From: Luteimonas deserti
GTDB lineage: Bacteria > Pseudomonadota > Gammaproteobacteria > Xanthomonadales > Xanthomonadaceae
Assembly (NCBI RefSeq): GCF_013425765.1
Contig: NZ_JACCJZ010000009.1
Location: 1-36,260, forward strand
Length of the DNA stretch: 36,260 nt
Direction of reading: 5' to 3'
Shown: piece by piece, positions 25,231 through 33,765 of the stretch
Position numbering within the stretch: the first letter of the stretch is position 1
Layout: each line of letters starts with the position of its first letter
Program-made: the position numbers and the translations under genes
Notes under the pieces: model-generated
Told to the model about the DNA's origin: nothing
Database searches by the model: none
What the model saw: only the letters and a program-made list of their open reading frames with translations

Positions 25231-25491
25231 CGATCCCGTTGCGTCCGCTCATGGACGCGTGCTCGACGGATCTGGAAGCGCGCGGGCTGCCCGGGCCGCC
25301 TTAGACGAGGCTGCCGCGGACGAGCGGCCGGCATCGCGTCGGGGACGTGGTCCAGAACCATGATGTGCGGGGGTGCTGACGCAGCGATCGCGCGGCGCGC
25401 CTTTCCGACGTTCGTCAGGATGGAATCGCCGAATCGCTTCATTTCGCCGGTCCATGTAGGTCTTCTCTTACTCGTCTGTCGGAAAAAATCC

Positions 25492-25518
25492 TCAAGTCGG
25501 AGGCCATCGGGTCGATAA
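25492..25518 (+). promoter_or_regulatory. Sigma-28 (FliA) type promoter for porin 2 and MCP2
   Basis: TCAAGTCG (25492-25499), 11 bases, GTCGATAA (25511-25518). The preceding CC is also shared with the porin 1 promoter, so the block CCTCAAGTCG is identical in both. The predicted start is near 25525, with a leader of about 128 nt before ATG 25653. Confidence 0.72.
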
Positions 25519-25652
25519 CTGGACTGTGATCCCCGCCACCCGCATCGAAGTGCCGGGCTTCCACATGACGTCTGCTGTCGCTGTTGCCACCCAGCCAGCA
25601 GATCGACGTTCGCAGCCCGCTCTTCATGCGCCCAGGCGCCGCAGGTGTTCCG

Positions 25653-26831
25653 ATGAGACTGTCCACCCACGCTGCACTGCTGGCCCTACTCGCGCCCATC
25701 GGCGCTTCGGCCGGCGACGGCACGTCCCGGCAGGCCTGGCCGCCGAAGTGGAGCCTGCCCGGCGAGCACGAGCTTGTGCTGACCGGAAACGCCGCCTACG
25801 ACCGCAACGAGGTGCTCGGCGACGCGGGGCCGCGGCTCGACGACGCGCACGGCTGGCGTCGCCGCGAATTCGGATTCGGCCTCAAGCGCAAGGGGGTCTA
25901 CGACCTCGGCGCGGCGTTCGATTTCGCATCGCGCACCTGGATGGACGTCGCGGTTCGCGTCGAGACCAAGGCCGTCACCGGTCGCGACGTCGGACGGGTG
26001 CGGCTCGGGCAGACCAAGCTGCCGCTTGGGTTCGAAGGCAATACCGCCACGCGCAGCAGCCTGTTCCTCGAGAACTCCCTGCCCACCCAGGCGTTCTATC
26101 CGGGTCGACGCATCGGCCTGGACTGGGCCTTCGAGCAACCGGCCTATCTGGTCAATGCCGGGTACTACGGCAACGATCTGCAGGGCAACAATCGCGGTCG
26201 CGTGTTCGCCGCGCGCGCGGCGTGGACACCGCGCAAGGCCGCCGGGGACGTGCTGCATCTGGGCATCGCCGGCACCCGCGAGCGCCCGGATGGCGAGATC
26301 GACGGCCGTGGCAACGTCGTGCCGGCGAGTGCGCGATGGCGCGCGAGGCCCGAGGCCGGGCTGACGCCGACCCGCCTGGTGGATTCGGGCACGCTGGCGG
26401 GAGCCGAGCGCGTCGAACGGGTGGGCATGGAAGCGCTCTGGATCCATGGCGCCTGGTCGTTGCAGGGCGAACACATGGGCCAGCGCACGCAGCGCACCGC
26501 CGGCCGGCCAAGCTATGCCGCCGATGGCGGCTACATCGCCGGAAGCTGGATCCTCACCGGGGAGTCTCGTGTGTACACGGGCGGCAATGTCGGCAACCCG
26601 GTGCCCCAGGGATCTGCGGGCGCATTCGAGCTGACCGCGCGCCGCAGCTGGATCGACCTCGACGATGCCGGCATCGCCGGCGGCCGCCAGCGCAACTGGA
26701 CCGTGGGTGCGAACTGGTATCCCAACCGCTATCTCAAGCTGCAGGCCAACTACGTGCGCGTGGATGCGACGCGCGGCGCCGTGTCCACTGACGGCGACCT
26801 GTTCCTGCTGCGCGCCCAGACGCATTTCTGA
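25653..26831 (+). CDS. OprP/OprO-type outer-membrane porin (porin 2)
   Basis: A 392-residue beta-barrel protein of the Porin_O_P (phosphate/polyphosphate-selective) family. A signal peptide (about 1-19, [18 protein letters not shown]) precedes strands with [20 protein letters not shown] and [11 protein letters not shown], the family's characteristic segment, and a final strand [11 protein letters not shown] ending in Phe. Starting at ATG 25653 gives a clean signal peptide; an in-frame start at 25584 would add 23 non-signal residues. Basic residues typical of anion selectivity occur, but the pore-lining lysines of OprP cannot be mapped by eye, so phosphate as substrate is inference. A FliA-type promoter precedes it and MCP2 follows 196 bp later. 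Confidence 0.87.
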   Translation: MRLSTHAALLALLAPIGASAGDGTSRQAWPPKWSLPGEHELVLTGNAAYDRNEVLGDAGPRLDDAHGWRRREFGFGLKRKGVYDLGAAFDFASRTWMDVAVRVETKAVTGRDVGRVRLGQTKLPLGFEGNTATRSSLFLENSLPTQAFYPGRRIGLDWAFEQPAYLVNAGYYGNDLQGNNRGRVFAARAAWTPRKAAGDVLHLGIAGTRERPDGEIDGRGNVVPASARWRARPEAGLTPTRLVDSGTLAGAERVERVGMEALWIHGAWSLQGEHMGQRTQRTAGRPSYAADGGYIAGSWILTGESRVYTGGNVGNPVPQGSAGAFELTARRSWIDLDDAGIAGGRQRNWTVGANWYPNRYLKLQANYVRVDATRGAVSTDGDLFLLRAQTHF

Positions 26832-26865
26832 GTTCGACCTTCGCTGGACAGCACGCCGCGTTCGC

Positions 26866-26880
26866 CTGGTCGCGGACCAG
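26866..26880 (+). terminator. Small hairpin after porin 2
   Basis: CTGGTC (26866-26871), loop GCG, GACCAG (26875-26880), 35 bp after the porin 2 stop. With six pairs and no T tract, it is a weak candidate for attenuation between porin 2 and MCP2. Confidence 0.25.
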
Positions 26881-27027
26881 ACCGCTGACACCCGTAAACC
26901 GACTTTGCCGAATCTGTCATTTCTCCGTCAGGCCGCAGCTCGCGGCGCCGTTAAACCCCGACCGAAGTTCCACCCAGCGCATTACGGACCTCCGTTCGGA
27001 TTGCGCCCGCCCACCCGGAGACACCCG

Positions 27028-29184
27028 ATGACCTGGCTCAACAACATGACGATCGCGCGCAAGCTCGGGATCGCGTTTGCCCTGATTTCCCTGCTGGCCA
27101 TCGGCGTCAGCGCGCTCGGCCTGATGCGCCTGGCCAGTCTCAACGCGGAGCTGCAGAAGGTCAGCGTCGACGACATGCCAGCTGTCCAGCACCTCGGCGA
27201 GATTCGAGCCCAACTCGGCGAATACCGGACTTATGAAATCGCGCAGTTGACCCGGCTTGACGAGCCTGACGCCGTGCAGGACTACAACGAGCGACTGGCC
27301 AAGATCGAGATCATCCTCGCCGAGCGCCAAGCGATGTACGAGGCGCTGCCCTTTGCAGCCGAAGAACGTGCCCTTTACGACACCGCAGCCGAGCGGCTCG
27401 CGGCCTATCTGGGTGCGCACCGGGAGATTGAGAGCGCGCTCGCTGCCGGAGATGTGGAGGCTGCGCATGCGGTGTCGGACGAGAAGTCGCGGCCGCTACG
27501 CCGGAGCCTGTTCGAGGCTCTCGCGGTACTTAACACGTTCAATCTGGACCGACTGAACGCCGATATTGCCCACTCCAATGAGACCTATCGCAGTAGCGTG
27601 ATCACGATGCTCGTCGGCATCGTACTGCTGATCGTCGTCGCTGCTGCCCTCGGCTTCTTCATTGCGCGGACACTCGCGCAGTCGATCGGCTCGGCTGTGA
27701 AGGTCGCCGAGAATGTTTCGGCTGGGCGCCTCGACGGCGCGATCGCGGTCGGCGGCCGGGACGAGGTCGGCCAGCTGCTGGCCGCAATGTCGCGCATGCA
27801 GGCACAGCTGCGCTCGGTGATCGGCGCCCAGCGTGACATGGCACGCGAACACGAGGCCGGCACGATCAGCTACCGCATGGACGCCCAGGCCTTTCCGGGC
27901 GACTACGGGGTAATGGTGGCCGGCACCAACGAACTGGTCGCCGCGCATCTGGCGGTGAAGATGCGCCTGGTGGACATCATCAAACAATATGCGGTGGGCG
28001 ACCTCTCGCAGGACATGGATCGCCTGCCCGGCGAGAAGGCCGTGATCACCCAGTCCATGGACACCGTGAAGAGCAACCTGACCGGCATCAACGGCGAGAT
28101 CCGCCGCCTGGTGACCGCTGCCTCGGCTGGCGACTTCAGCGTGCGCGGCGATGCCGATCGCTTCCAGCACGACTTCCGCACGATGGTCGACGGTCTCAAC
28201 CGCCTGATGCAGACCGCCGACGAGAACCTCGCCGATGTCTCGCGGGTGCTGCAGGCCATTGCCCGCGGCGACCTCACCGCGCGCATGGACGGCGATTTCC
28301 AGGGCGTGTTCGCGCAGATGCGTGACGACGCCAATGCCACCGTCGCCCAGCTCACCGGCATCGTCGGGCGCATCCAGGCAGCGTCGGGTGCCATCGGCAC
28401 CGCGTCGTCGGAGATCGCAGCCGGCAACGACGACCTCTCGCGCCGGACCGAGCAGCAGGCCGCAAACCTCGAAGAGACCGCGGCCTCGATGGAGGAACTG
28501 ACCTCCACCGTGCGCCAGAACGCCGACCACGCCCGCCAGGCCAACCAGCTGGCGATCGGCGCGGCCTCGGTCGCCACCCAGGGCGGCGAGGTGGTCGGCC
28601 AGGTGGTGACGACGATGGCCGACATCGAGCGCTCCTCGCGCAAGATCGGCGACATCATCTCGGTGATCGACGGGATCGCGTTCCAGACCAACATCCTCGC
28701 GCTCAACGCGGCGGTGGAGGCGGCGCGCGCCGGCGAGCAGGGGCGCGGCTTCGCGGTCGTGGCCTCGGAAGTCCGCACGCTGGCCCAGCGCAGCGCGGCA
28801 GCAGCCAAGGAGATCAAGCAGCTGATCGACGACTCGACCGGCAAGGTGGCCGACGGCGCAGCGCTGGCCGGCCAGGCCGGCAAGACCATGGGCGAACTGG
28901 TCGCCTCGGTGCAGCGGGTCACCGACATCATGGCCGAGATCTCGGCTGCATCGCAGGAACAGGCCGTCGGCATCGAGCAGGTCAACCAGACAATCACGCA
29001 GATGGACGAGACCACGCAGCAGAACGCCGCACTGGTGGAGGAAGCCTCCGCCGCCGCCCGCGCGATGGAGGAACAGGCCGCCGCGCTCACCGAGACGGTC
29101 TCGGTCTTCCACGTCGACACCGCCACCGCCCTGCTGCGCACGATCGCCGACAACACGCGCCGCAGCGAGGCGCAACCCGCCTGA
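27028..29184 (+). CDS. Methyl-accepting chemotaxis protein MCP2
   Basis: A 718-residue receptor starting at ATG 27028 (GGAG at 27017-27020, spacing 7). TM1 is at about 10-32. A four-helix-bundle periplasmic sensor (4HB_MCP type, about 33-190) contains [22 protein letters not shown]2 is at about 191-213. A HAMP domain and several tandem HAMP-like units follow, as in MCP1, then the signalling domain with an intact tip ([20 protein letters not shown], Arg573). It ends RRSEAQPA with no tether pentapeptide. Its signalling domain is nearly identical to MCP1 at DNA level over about 28470-28810. I find no promoter in the 196-bp gap upstream; it probably depends on the porin 2 promoter. Confidence 0.95.
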   Translation: MTWLNNMTIARKLGIAFALISLLAIGVSALGLMRLASLNAELQKVSVDDMPAVQHLGEIRAQLGEYRTYEIAQLTRLDEPDAVQDYNERLAKIEIILAERQAMYEALPFAAEERALYDTAAERLAAYLGAHREIESALAAGDVEAAHAVSDEKSRPLRRSLFEALAVLNTFNLDRLNADIAHSNETYRSSVITMLVGIVLLIVVAAALGFFIARTLAQSIGSAVKVAENVSAGRLDGAIAVGGRDEVGQLLAAMSRMQAQLRSVIGAQRDMAREHEAGTISYRMDAQAFPGDYGVMVAGTNELVAAHLAVKMRLVDIIKQYAVGDLSQDMDRLPGEKAVITQSMDTVKSNLTGINGEIRRLVTAASAGDFSVRGDADRFQHDFRTMVDGLNRLMQTADENLADVSRVLQAIARGDLTARMDGDFQGVFAQMRDDANATVAQLTGIVGRIQAASGAIGTASSEIAAGNDDLSRRTEQQAANLEETAASMEELTSTVRQNADHARQANQLAIGAASVATQGGEVVGQVVTTMADIERSSRKIGDIISVIDGIAFQTNILALNAAVEAARAGEQGRGFAVVASEVRTLAQRSAAAAKEIKQLIDDSTGKVADGAALAGQAGKTMGELVASVQRVTDIMAEISAASQEQAVGIEQVNQTITQMDETTQQNAALVEEASAAARAMEEQAAALTETVSVFHVDTATALLRTIADNTRRSEAQPA

Positions 29185-29196
29185 TCGCGGCGTGGT

Positions 29197-29229
29197 GGCC
29201 GGGCGGCTCAATCTCAGGGCCGCCCGGCC
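29197..29229 (+). terminator. 11-bp hairpin between MCP2 and the PilZ gene
   Basis: Arms 29197-29207 and 29219-29229 pair perfectly over 11 GC-rich bp around an 11-nt loop. It begins 13 bp after the MCP2 stop, fitting a terminator. The loop starts exactly with the -35 element of the PilZ gene promoter, so terminator and promoter are interleaved. Confidence 0.6.
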
Positions 29230-29234
29230 GCTAT
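29208..29234 (+). promoter_or_regulatory. Sigma-28 (FliA) type promoter for the PilZ/YcgR gene
   Basis: TCAATCTC (29208-29215), 11 bases, GCCGCTAT (29227-29234). The predicted start is near 29241, 25 nt before ATG 29266. The -35 element lies in the loop of the preceding 11-bp inverted repeat. Confidence 0.68.
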
Positions 29235-29265
29235 CATCTGCGATCGAACACCGCGGTTCTGGACG

Positions 29266-30036
29266 ATGGCTGTCGCCGAAGAACACCTGCCACTGCTGGA
29301 TGACGACGAGCAATCGCCGTTCGCGCTGCACGAGCCGCGCGAGATCACGCACGTGCTGCGGGCCCTGGTCGAGGCCCGCTCCATCATCACCGCCAACCTC
29401 ATCCCCGGTGGGCTCGCCTGCCCCACCGCGTTGCTGGCGGTCGACGACGACGGCAGCCTGGTTCTCGACGGCAACCGCAACGAGGCGATGAACCGGCGCG
29501 TGGCCGGTTCATCGCGGCTGGTGTGCAGCACCCAGCTCGACCTGGTGCCGATCCGCTTCCGCCTGTCCACGCCCATGCTCATCGAGCACGAGGGCTATCC
29601 GGCATTCCGCGTGCCGTGGCCCGAGACCCTGCTGCGCCTGCAGCGACGCGAGATGTACCGGCTGCAGGTGTCGCCCGCCTCGCCCGCCACCCTGCACGTC
29701 GGCACGCTCGAGGCGCCACCCGATGCGGGCACCGACGGCTTGCGCGTGCTGGACATCAGCGGCGGCGGGCTCGCGGTCGCCGTTCCGGAAGGCCGGGAAG
29801 GACGCTTCGCCGCGCAATCGCGGGTCGCGCCCTGCCTGCTGCGGCTGGGCGACGCCCCGCCGATGACTGTCGCCCTCGAAGTCGCACATCTCGGCCGTTT
29901 CGACGTGCGCGGCGCACCGTACTGGCGTGCAGGCTGCCGCTTCGTCGACATGCCCGCCGCCCACGAGCAGCGGATCCTGCAGTACATCTTCCAGGTCGAG
30001 CGCCAGCGCAACGCGCGCCAGCGGCGCGGCGGCTGA
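29266..30036 (+). CDS. ycgR: YcgR-type flagellar brake protein (PilZ domain, c-di-GMP)
   Basis: A 256-residue protein with an N-terminal YcgR (PilZN) domain (about 20-118) and a C-terminal PilZ domain (about 122-250). The c-di-GMP signature is complete: RxxxR as R128-E-M-Y-R132 and DxSxxG as D163-I-S-G-G-G168. In the family such proteins bind the motor (stator/switch) when c-di-GMP is high and slow or bias rotation. It is the only gene between MCP2 and cheW and has a FliA-type promoter, which fits co-expression with stators and receptors. The symbol is by domain architecture; a pseudomonad-style name (flgZ) would be equally valid. Confidence 0.9.
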   Translation: MAVAEEHLPLLDDDEQSPFALHEPREITHVLRALVEARSIITANLIPGGLACPTALLAVDDDGSLVLDGNRNEAMNRRVAGSSRLVCSTQLDLVPIRFRLSTPMLIEHEGYPAFRVPWPETLLRLQRREMYRLQVSPASPATLHVGTLEAPPDAGTDGLRVLDISGGGLAVAVPEGREGRFAAQSRVAPCLLRLGDAPPMTVALEVAHLGRFDVRGAPYWRAGCRFVDMPAAHEQRILQYIFQVERQRNARQRRGG

Positions 30037-30047
30037 GCACGCGCGGC

Positions 30048-30074
30048 TAAAGTTGCGGCCGTACCGGCCGATCT
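30048..30074 (+). promoter_or_regulatory. Sigma-28 (FliA) type promoter for cheW
   Basis: TAAAGTTG (30048-30055), 11 bases, GCCGATCT (30067-30074). The predicted start is near 30081, 48 nt before the cheW ATG. The spacer and -10 contain CGGCCG-TAC-CGGCCG, a 6-bp inverted repeat. Confidence 0.78.
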
Positions 30075-30128
30075 CCTGCGAGTCACCCATGCCGCATGCC
30101 CGCGGCACCCGCAGCAGGAGCGCACCGC

Positions 30129-30605
30129 ATGACCAGTTCCACCCCGAGCGCCGCTGGCGAGTACCTGACCTTCACCCTTGGCGACGAGCACTACGGCGTC
30201 GACATCCTCAAGGTCCAGGAGATCCGCGGCTACGACGCCGTGACCCGCCTGCCGGACGCGCCCGAGTACATCAAGGGCGTCATCAATCTGCGCGGCACCA
30301 TCGTGCCCGTGATCGACCTGCGCCTGAAGCTGCGCCTGGCCGAAGCCCGCTACGACAGCTTCACCGTGATGATCGTGCTCAACGTCGAGGACCGCGTGGT
30401 CGGCATCGTCGTCGACAGCGTGTCCGACGTGGTTCCGCTGCTCGACGAGCAGGTCCGGGCGACGCCCGAGTTCGGCGCCGCGGTGGACACCAAGTTCATC
30501 GCCGGCATCGGCACGCTCGACGAGCGGATGCTGATCCTGCTCGACATCGAGACCCTGCTCGACAGCACCGACCTGATCGACGCGCCGCTCGACGTCGCGG
30601 CCTGA
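30129..30605 (+). CDS. cheW: Chemotaxis coupling protein CheW
   Basis: A 158-residue single CheW domain: EYLTFTLGDEHYGVDILKVQ, then LPDAPEYIKGVINLRGTIVP, VIDLRLKLRL and RVVGIVVDSVSDVV. It bridges receptors and CheA in arrays. Length and motifs are classical, so this is the dedicated CheW, in contrast to parP. I choose ATG 30129 because AGGAG ends at 30120, eight bases upstream; an in-frame ATG at 30096 lacks this site. It is flanked by its own FliA-type promoter and a terminator-like structure at its 3' end, so it may be monocistronic. It could serve CheA1, CheA2 or both. Confidence 0.96.
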   Translation: MTSSTPSAAGEYLTFTLGDEHYGVDILKVQEIRGYDAVTRLPDAPEYIKGVINLRGTIVPVIDLRLKLRLAEARYDSFTVMIVLNVEDRVVGIVVDSVSDVVPLLDEQVRATPEFGAAVDTKFIAGIGTLDERMLILLDIETLLDSTDLIDAPLDVAA

Positions 30606-30612
30606 GTTTTTT
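30584..30612 (+). terminator. Terminator-like hairpin with T6 at the cheW 3' end
   Basis: GCCGC (30584-30588) pairs with GCGGC (30597-30601) inside the last cheW codons, followed after five bases by six T (30607-30612). The stem is short but this is the clearest T run in the region. Confidence 0.45.
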
Positions 30613-30623
30613 CTCGTTGCGCC

Positions 30624-30650
30624 TAAAGTCCGCCGCGCCGTTGCCGCTAG
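30624..30650 (+). promoter_or_regulatory. Sigma-28 (FliA) type promoter for the OB-fold-like lipoprotein and MCP3
   Basis: TAAAGTCC (30624-30631), 11 bases, GCCGCTAG (30643-30650). The predicted start is near 30657. A 9-bp inverted repeat (30637-30645 with 30654-30662) spans the -10 element and start, a possible operator or 5' mRNA hairpin. Confidence 0.75.
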
Positions 30651-30702
30651 TGGGGCAACGGCCGGAGTGACCCCGGCCCGTCCCCCTGACTGGAGTACAC
30701 CC

Positions 30703-31083
30703 ATGACCCCGAACACCCGCCGCATCCTGACCGCGCTGCTGCTCAGCGCCTGTGCCACCGGCGCCGCTGCCGAGGAGGCCATCCGCCCCGAGCAGGCGGT
30801 CCGCTTCGCAGGCCAGAGCGGAATGGTCTGCGGCAAGGTCGAGAAGACCCGCTATGCGCAGAACTCCGAAGGTTCGCCGACCTTCCTGCACATGGGCGGC
30901 GCCTTCCCGCGCCACACCTTCTCGGCGCGCATCCCGCAGGACCAGCGCGACAAGTTCCGTCCCTCGCCCGAGGAACTGGAAGGCCGCGACGTCTGCGTGG
31001 TCGGCAGCATCCAGCGGGACGCGGGTCGCGCCGAGATCGCGGTGCGCTCGCCGAGTGACGTGAAGCTCGCCACCATCAAGTGA
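30703..31083 (+). CDS. Small exported OB-fold-like protein, probable lipoprotein
   Basis: A 126-residue protein. The N-terminus RRILTALLLSACATG contains a lipobox (L14-S-A-C17), so lipidation at Cys17 is likely; cleavage by signal peptidase I at AAA-EE is the alternative. The rest reads GMVCGKVEKTRYAQNSEGSP, then TFLHMGGAFPRHTFSARIP and GRDVCVVGSIQRDAGRAEIA. This is the pattern of small OB-fold proteins related to nuclease-associated domains. No nuclease catalytic residues are visible, so I assign no function. GGAG at 30692-30695 precedes the ATG. A FliA-type promoter precedes it, a strong terminator follows, and MCP3 begins 66 bp after its stop. Confidence 0.8.
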   Translation: MTPNTRRILTALLLSACATGAAAEEAIRPEQAVRFAGQSGMVCGKVEKTRYAQNSEGSPTFLHMGGAFPRHTFSARIPQDQRDKFRPSPEELEGRDVCVVGSIQRDAGRAEIAVRSPSDVKLATIK

Positions 31084-31089
31084 TGCCCC

Positions 31090-31126
31090 GGCCCGGGTGC
31101 GCCACGCGCATCCGGGCCTTTTCTTT
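31090..31126 (+). terminator. Intrinsic terminator before MCP3
   Basis: A 13-bp stem (31090-31102 with 31106-31118, one G-T pair) with a CAC loop, followed by TTTTCTTT (31119-31126). This is the best intrinsic terminator in the window. Only 23 bp separate it from the MCP3 ATG, so MCP3 has no room for a normal promoter after it. Confidence 0.88.
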
Positions 31127-31149
31127 GTGCCGTACAGGGGAGTGACCCG

Positions 31150-33513
31150 ATGCACTGGTTCTCGAATCTCAAGCTCGCGCCGAAGCTGATGCTGGCTTTC
31201 GGCGCGGTCCTGCTCATCATGCTCGTCCAGGGCATCGGCGCCTACACGGGCCTGCGCTCGATCAATCACGTCACTACCGACCTAGGGGAAGACGTGCTAC
31301 CGAGCGTTGCTCTGGTAGGCGAAACGCGCGGCCTGCTGGGCGAGTTCCGCACCGCCTCTTACCGGGGACTTGTGCGGGCGAGCGACGCCGTCAAGCAAGA
31401 TGCGCGTCAGCGGACTGCCGATATTGATGCGCAAATCCAGAAGAACTTCGAGACCTATCGCCAATACGCCACGACGCCAGAAGAGCAGAAGATGCTCGCG
31501 GACCTCGTCGCTGCCTGGGACGCTGCGAAGGCATCGTACGCCTCGGTCAACGAGATGCTCGATCTCGAACTGCCCGATGATGCCACCGACACCTTCATCG
31601 GCGAGACGAGCCAGCTGCACACTGCAGCGAGCACGGCACTGGCGGCGCTGGCCGATAGCGCCAACAGGGACGCCGTTGCTGCACGCAGCTCCGCGAGCAG
31701 CGCCTATTCCGCATCCAGCGTGCTGCTGGCCGTCCTGCTGCTGGCCGGCATCGCCGGCGGGTTGATCGTGGCCTGGCTGATGGCGCGCAGCCTCACCTCG
31801 GCGATGCGCGCCGCAGTGGGCGTCACCAACGATGTCGCCGGCGGCAAGCTCGACAGCCATATCGACGCCAGCCGCGGCGACGAGATCGGCGACCTGCTCA
31901 AGGCCATGCAGCGCATGCAACGTGACCTGCGCGAGCGCATCGAACGCGACCAGGCGATCGCCGGCGAGAACCTGCGCATCCGCACCGCGCTCGACAGCTC
32001 CGGCACCAGTGTCATGATCGTCGACCCCTCGCACAAGGTGATCTACGCCAACACCGCCGTCACCGCCCTGCTGCGCCAGTACAGCGACGACATCCGCACC
32101 ACCCTGCCCGACTTCAACGTCGAACATCTCATCGGTGGCAGCATCGACGCCTACCAGCCCGATCCTTCGCGTCTGGCCGCCGTGCTCGAACACCTGCAGG
32201 GCGTGCACAGCGACGAGCTGACCTTCGGCGGCGCGCATTTCGGCCAGACCCTCGCCCGGGTGGACGACGAGTCCGGCACCCTGCTCGGCTACGTCGTCGA
32301 GTGGCGTGACCGCACGCCGCAGGTCCAGGTGGAAGTGGAGCTCGCCCGCGTGCTGCAGTCCGCGGCCGCCGGCGACCTCTCGCACCGCATCGGCCTCGAC
32401 GGCAAGAGCGGCTTCTACCTGCAGCTCGCGCAGCAGCTCAACACCCTGCTCGATGCGAACGCGGTCAGCCTGGACCAGGTGTCGAACGTGCTCACCGCGC
32501 TGGCCGACGGCGACCTGACCGTCCGCATGGACGGCGACTTCCAGGGCGTGTTCGCCAAGATGCGCGACGATGCCAATGCCACCGTCGCCCAGCTCACCGG
32601 CATCGTCGGGCGCATCCAGGAGGCGTCGGGCGCCATCGGCACCGCGTCGTCGGAGATCGCCTCGGGCAACAACGATCTCTCGCGGCGCACCGAACAGCAG
32701 GCGGCCAATCTGGAAGAGACCGCGGCCTCGATGGAGGAGCTGACTTCCACGGTGCGCCAGAACGCCGATCACGCCCGCCAGGCCAACCAGCTGGCGATCG
32801 GCGCGGCCTCGGTCGCCTCGCAGGGTGGCGACGTGGTCGGCCAGGTCGTCACCACGATGAGCGACATCGAGCGCGCCTCGCGCAAGATCGGCGACATCAT
32901 CTCGGTGATCGACGGCATCGCCTTCCAGACCAACATCCTCGCGCTCAATGCCGCGGTGGAGGCGGCGCGCGCCGGCGAGCAGGGACGCGGCTTCGCGGTC
33001 GTGGCCTCGGAAGTGCGCACGCTGGCCCAGCGCAGCGCGGCAGCGGCCAAGGAGATCAAGGGCCTGATCGACGACTCGACCGGCAAGGTGTCCGACGGTG
33101 CGGCGCTCGCCGCGCAGGCCGGCAAGACCATGGGCGAAATCGTGTCCTCGGTGCAACGCGTCACCGACATCATGTCGGAGATCGCCGCGGCCTCGCAGGA
33201 ACAGGCCTCGGGCATCGAGCAGGTCAACCAGACCATCACCCAGATGGACGAGACCACGCAGCAGAACGCCGCGCTGGTGGAGGAAGCGTCGGCGGCCGCC
33301 CGTGCGATGGAAGAACAGGCCTCGAGCCTGGCGCAGACGGTCTCGATCTTCCGCCTGGACGGCACGGCTGCAGTGTCGACGGCACCGGCGGCACGCAAGC
33401 CGGCCGCGGTCGTGGCACCCGTCGCGCGCCGCGCAGCTGCCGCAGCAAGGCCGCGCCCGGCCGCGGTGAAATCCGCGCCGGCACTGGCGGAGGCGGATTG
33501 GGCCGAGTTCTGA
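31150..33513 (+). CDS. Methyl-accepting chemotaxis protein MCP3 (PAS-containing, with C-terminal tether)
   Basis: A 787-residue receptor. TM1 is at about 12-33, a 4HB-type periplasmic sensor at about 34-188 and TM2 at about 190-213. A HAMP domain leads to a cytoplasmic PAS domain (about 275-395: [20 protein letters not shown] through [10 protein letters not shown]), two HAMP-like units ([14 protein letters not shown] and [13 protein letters not shown]), and the signalling domain with the intact [15 protein letters not shown] tip. A tail of about 45 residues rich in Ala/Pro/Arg ends in DWAEF, an xWxxF pentapeptide like NWETF of enterobacterial high-abundance receptors that recruits CheR/CheB. 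AGGGGAG (31136-31142) precedes ATG. A strong terminator lies just upstream. Confidence 0.95.
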   Translation: MHWFSNLKLAPKLMLAFGAVLLIMLVQGIGAYTGLRSINHVTTDLGEDVLPSVALVGETRGLLGEFRTASYRGLVRASDAVKQDARQRTADIDAQIQKNFETYRQYATTPEEQKMLADLVAAWDAAKASYASVNEMLDLELPDDATDTFIGETSQLHTAASTALAALADSANRDAVAARSSASSAYSASSVLLAVLLLAGIAGGLIVAWLMARSLTSAMRAAVGVTNDVAGGKLDSHIDASRGDEIGDLLKAMQRMQRDLRERIERDQAIAGENLRIRTALDSSGTSVMIVDPSHKVIYANTAVTALLRQYSDDIRTTLPDFNVEHLIGGSIDAYQPDPSRLAAVLEHLQGVHSDELTFGGAHFGQTLARVDDESGTLLGYVVEWRDRTPQVQVEVELARVLQSAAAGDLSHRIGLDGKSGFYLQLAQQLNTLLDANAVSLDQVSNVLTALADGDLTVRMDGDFQGVFAKMRDDANATVAQLTGIVGRIQEASGAIGTASSEIASGNNDLSRRTEQQAANLEETAASMEELTSTVRQNADHARQANQLAIGAASVASQGGDVVGQVVTTMSDIERASRKIGDIISVIDGIAFQTNILALNAAVEAARAGEQGRGFAVVASEVRTLAQRSAAAAKEIKGLIDDSTGKVSDGAALAAQAGKTMGEIVSSVQRVTDIMSEIAAASQEQASGIEQVNQTITQMDETTQQNAALVEEASAAARAMEEQASSLAQTVSIFRLDGTAAVSTAPAARKPAAVVAPVARRAAAAARPRPAAVKSAPALAEADWAEF

Positions 33514-33537
33514 GGCCTGTCGACTGGGATTCCTTGC

Positions 33538-33562
33538 GACGCCCCGGCCCTGCCGGGGCGTC
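33538..33562 (+). terminator. Terminator hairpin after MCP3
   Basis: A 10-bp stem GACGCCCCGG/CCGGGGCGTC (33538-33547 with 33553-33562) with a 5-nt loop, 24 bp after the MCP3 stop, followed by GTCGTTTCC. The stem is strong and the T content after it moderate. Confidence 0.75.
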
Positions 33563-33698
33563 GTCGTTTCCGGTGTGCATTTCGAATCTCGCGAGGACGC
33601 CGAATTGGTCGACGGATCGCCGGCCACGATCCGCGACAGTTTGCCCGCGGAGCGGGCATTGCTCCGGTCACACCTCATGATCCTCGAGACATCGGTGC

Positions 33699-33725
33699 TC
33701 AAGGCGCTCATTCACGCGCCGATAA
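33699..33725 (+). promoter_or_regulatory. Sigma-28 (FliA) type promoter for the thioredoxin-like gene and MCP4
   Basis: TCAAGGCG (33699-33706), 11 bases, GCCGATAA (33718-33725), a perfect enterobacterial-type -10. The predicted start is near 33732, 34 nt before ATG 33766. Confidence 0.8.
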
Positions 33726-33765
33726 CGGATTCGGGTCCGGCATTCCGCCGTGCCGAGGGGACGCC

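Larger units (their letters stand above)
25143..25652. other. Non-coding spacer between MCP1 and porin 2
   Basis: There are 510 bases without a supported gene. An interrupted hairpin (25205-25230: 6 bp plus 4 bp around a GCGC loop) may end the MCP1 transcript. A FliA-type promoter sits at 25492-25518. The 25400-25520 part is noticeably less GC-rich than its surroundings, with an A-run at 25483-25488 just before the promoter. I see nothing definable in 25231-25400. Confidence 0.7.

Noticed and set aside
25139..25363. Small open frame after MCP1 (about 74 codons)
   Set aside because: No ribosome binding site, Arg/Ala/Pro-rich composition typical of random high-GC frames, and no recognisable domain.
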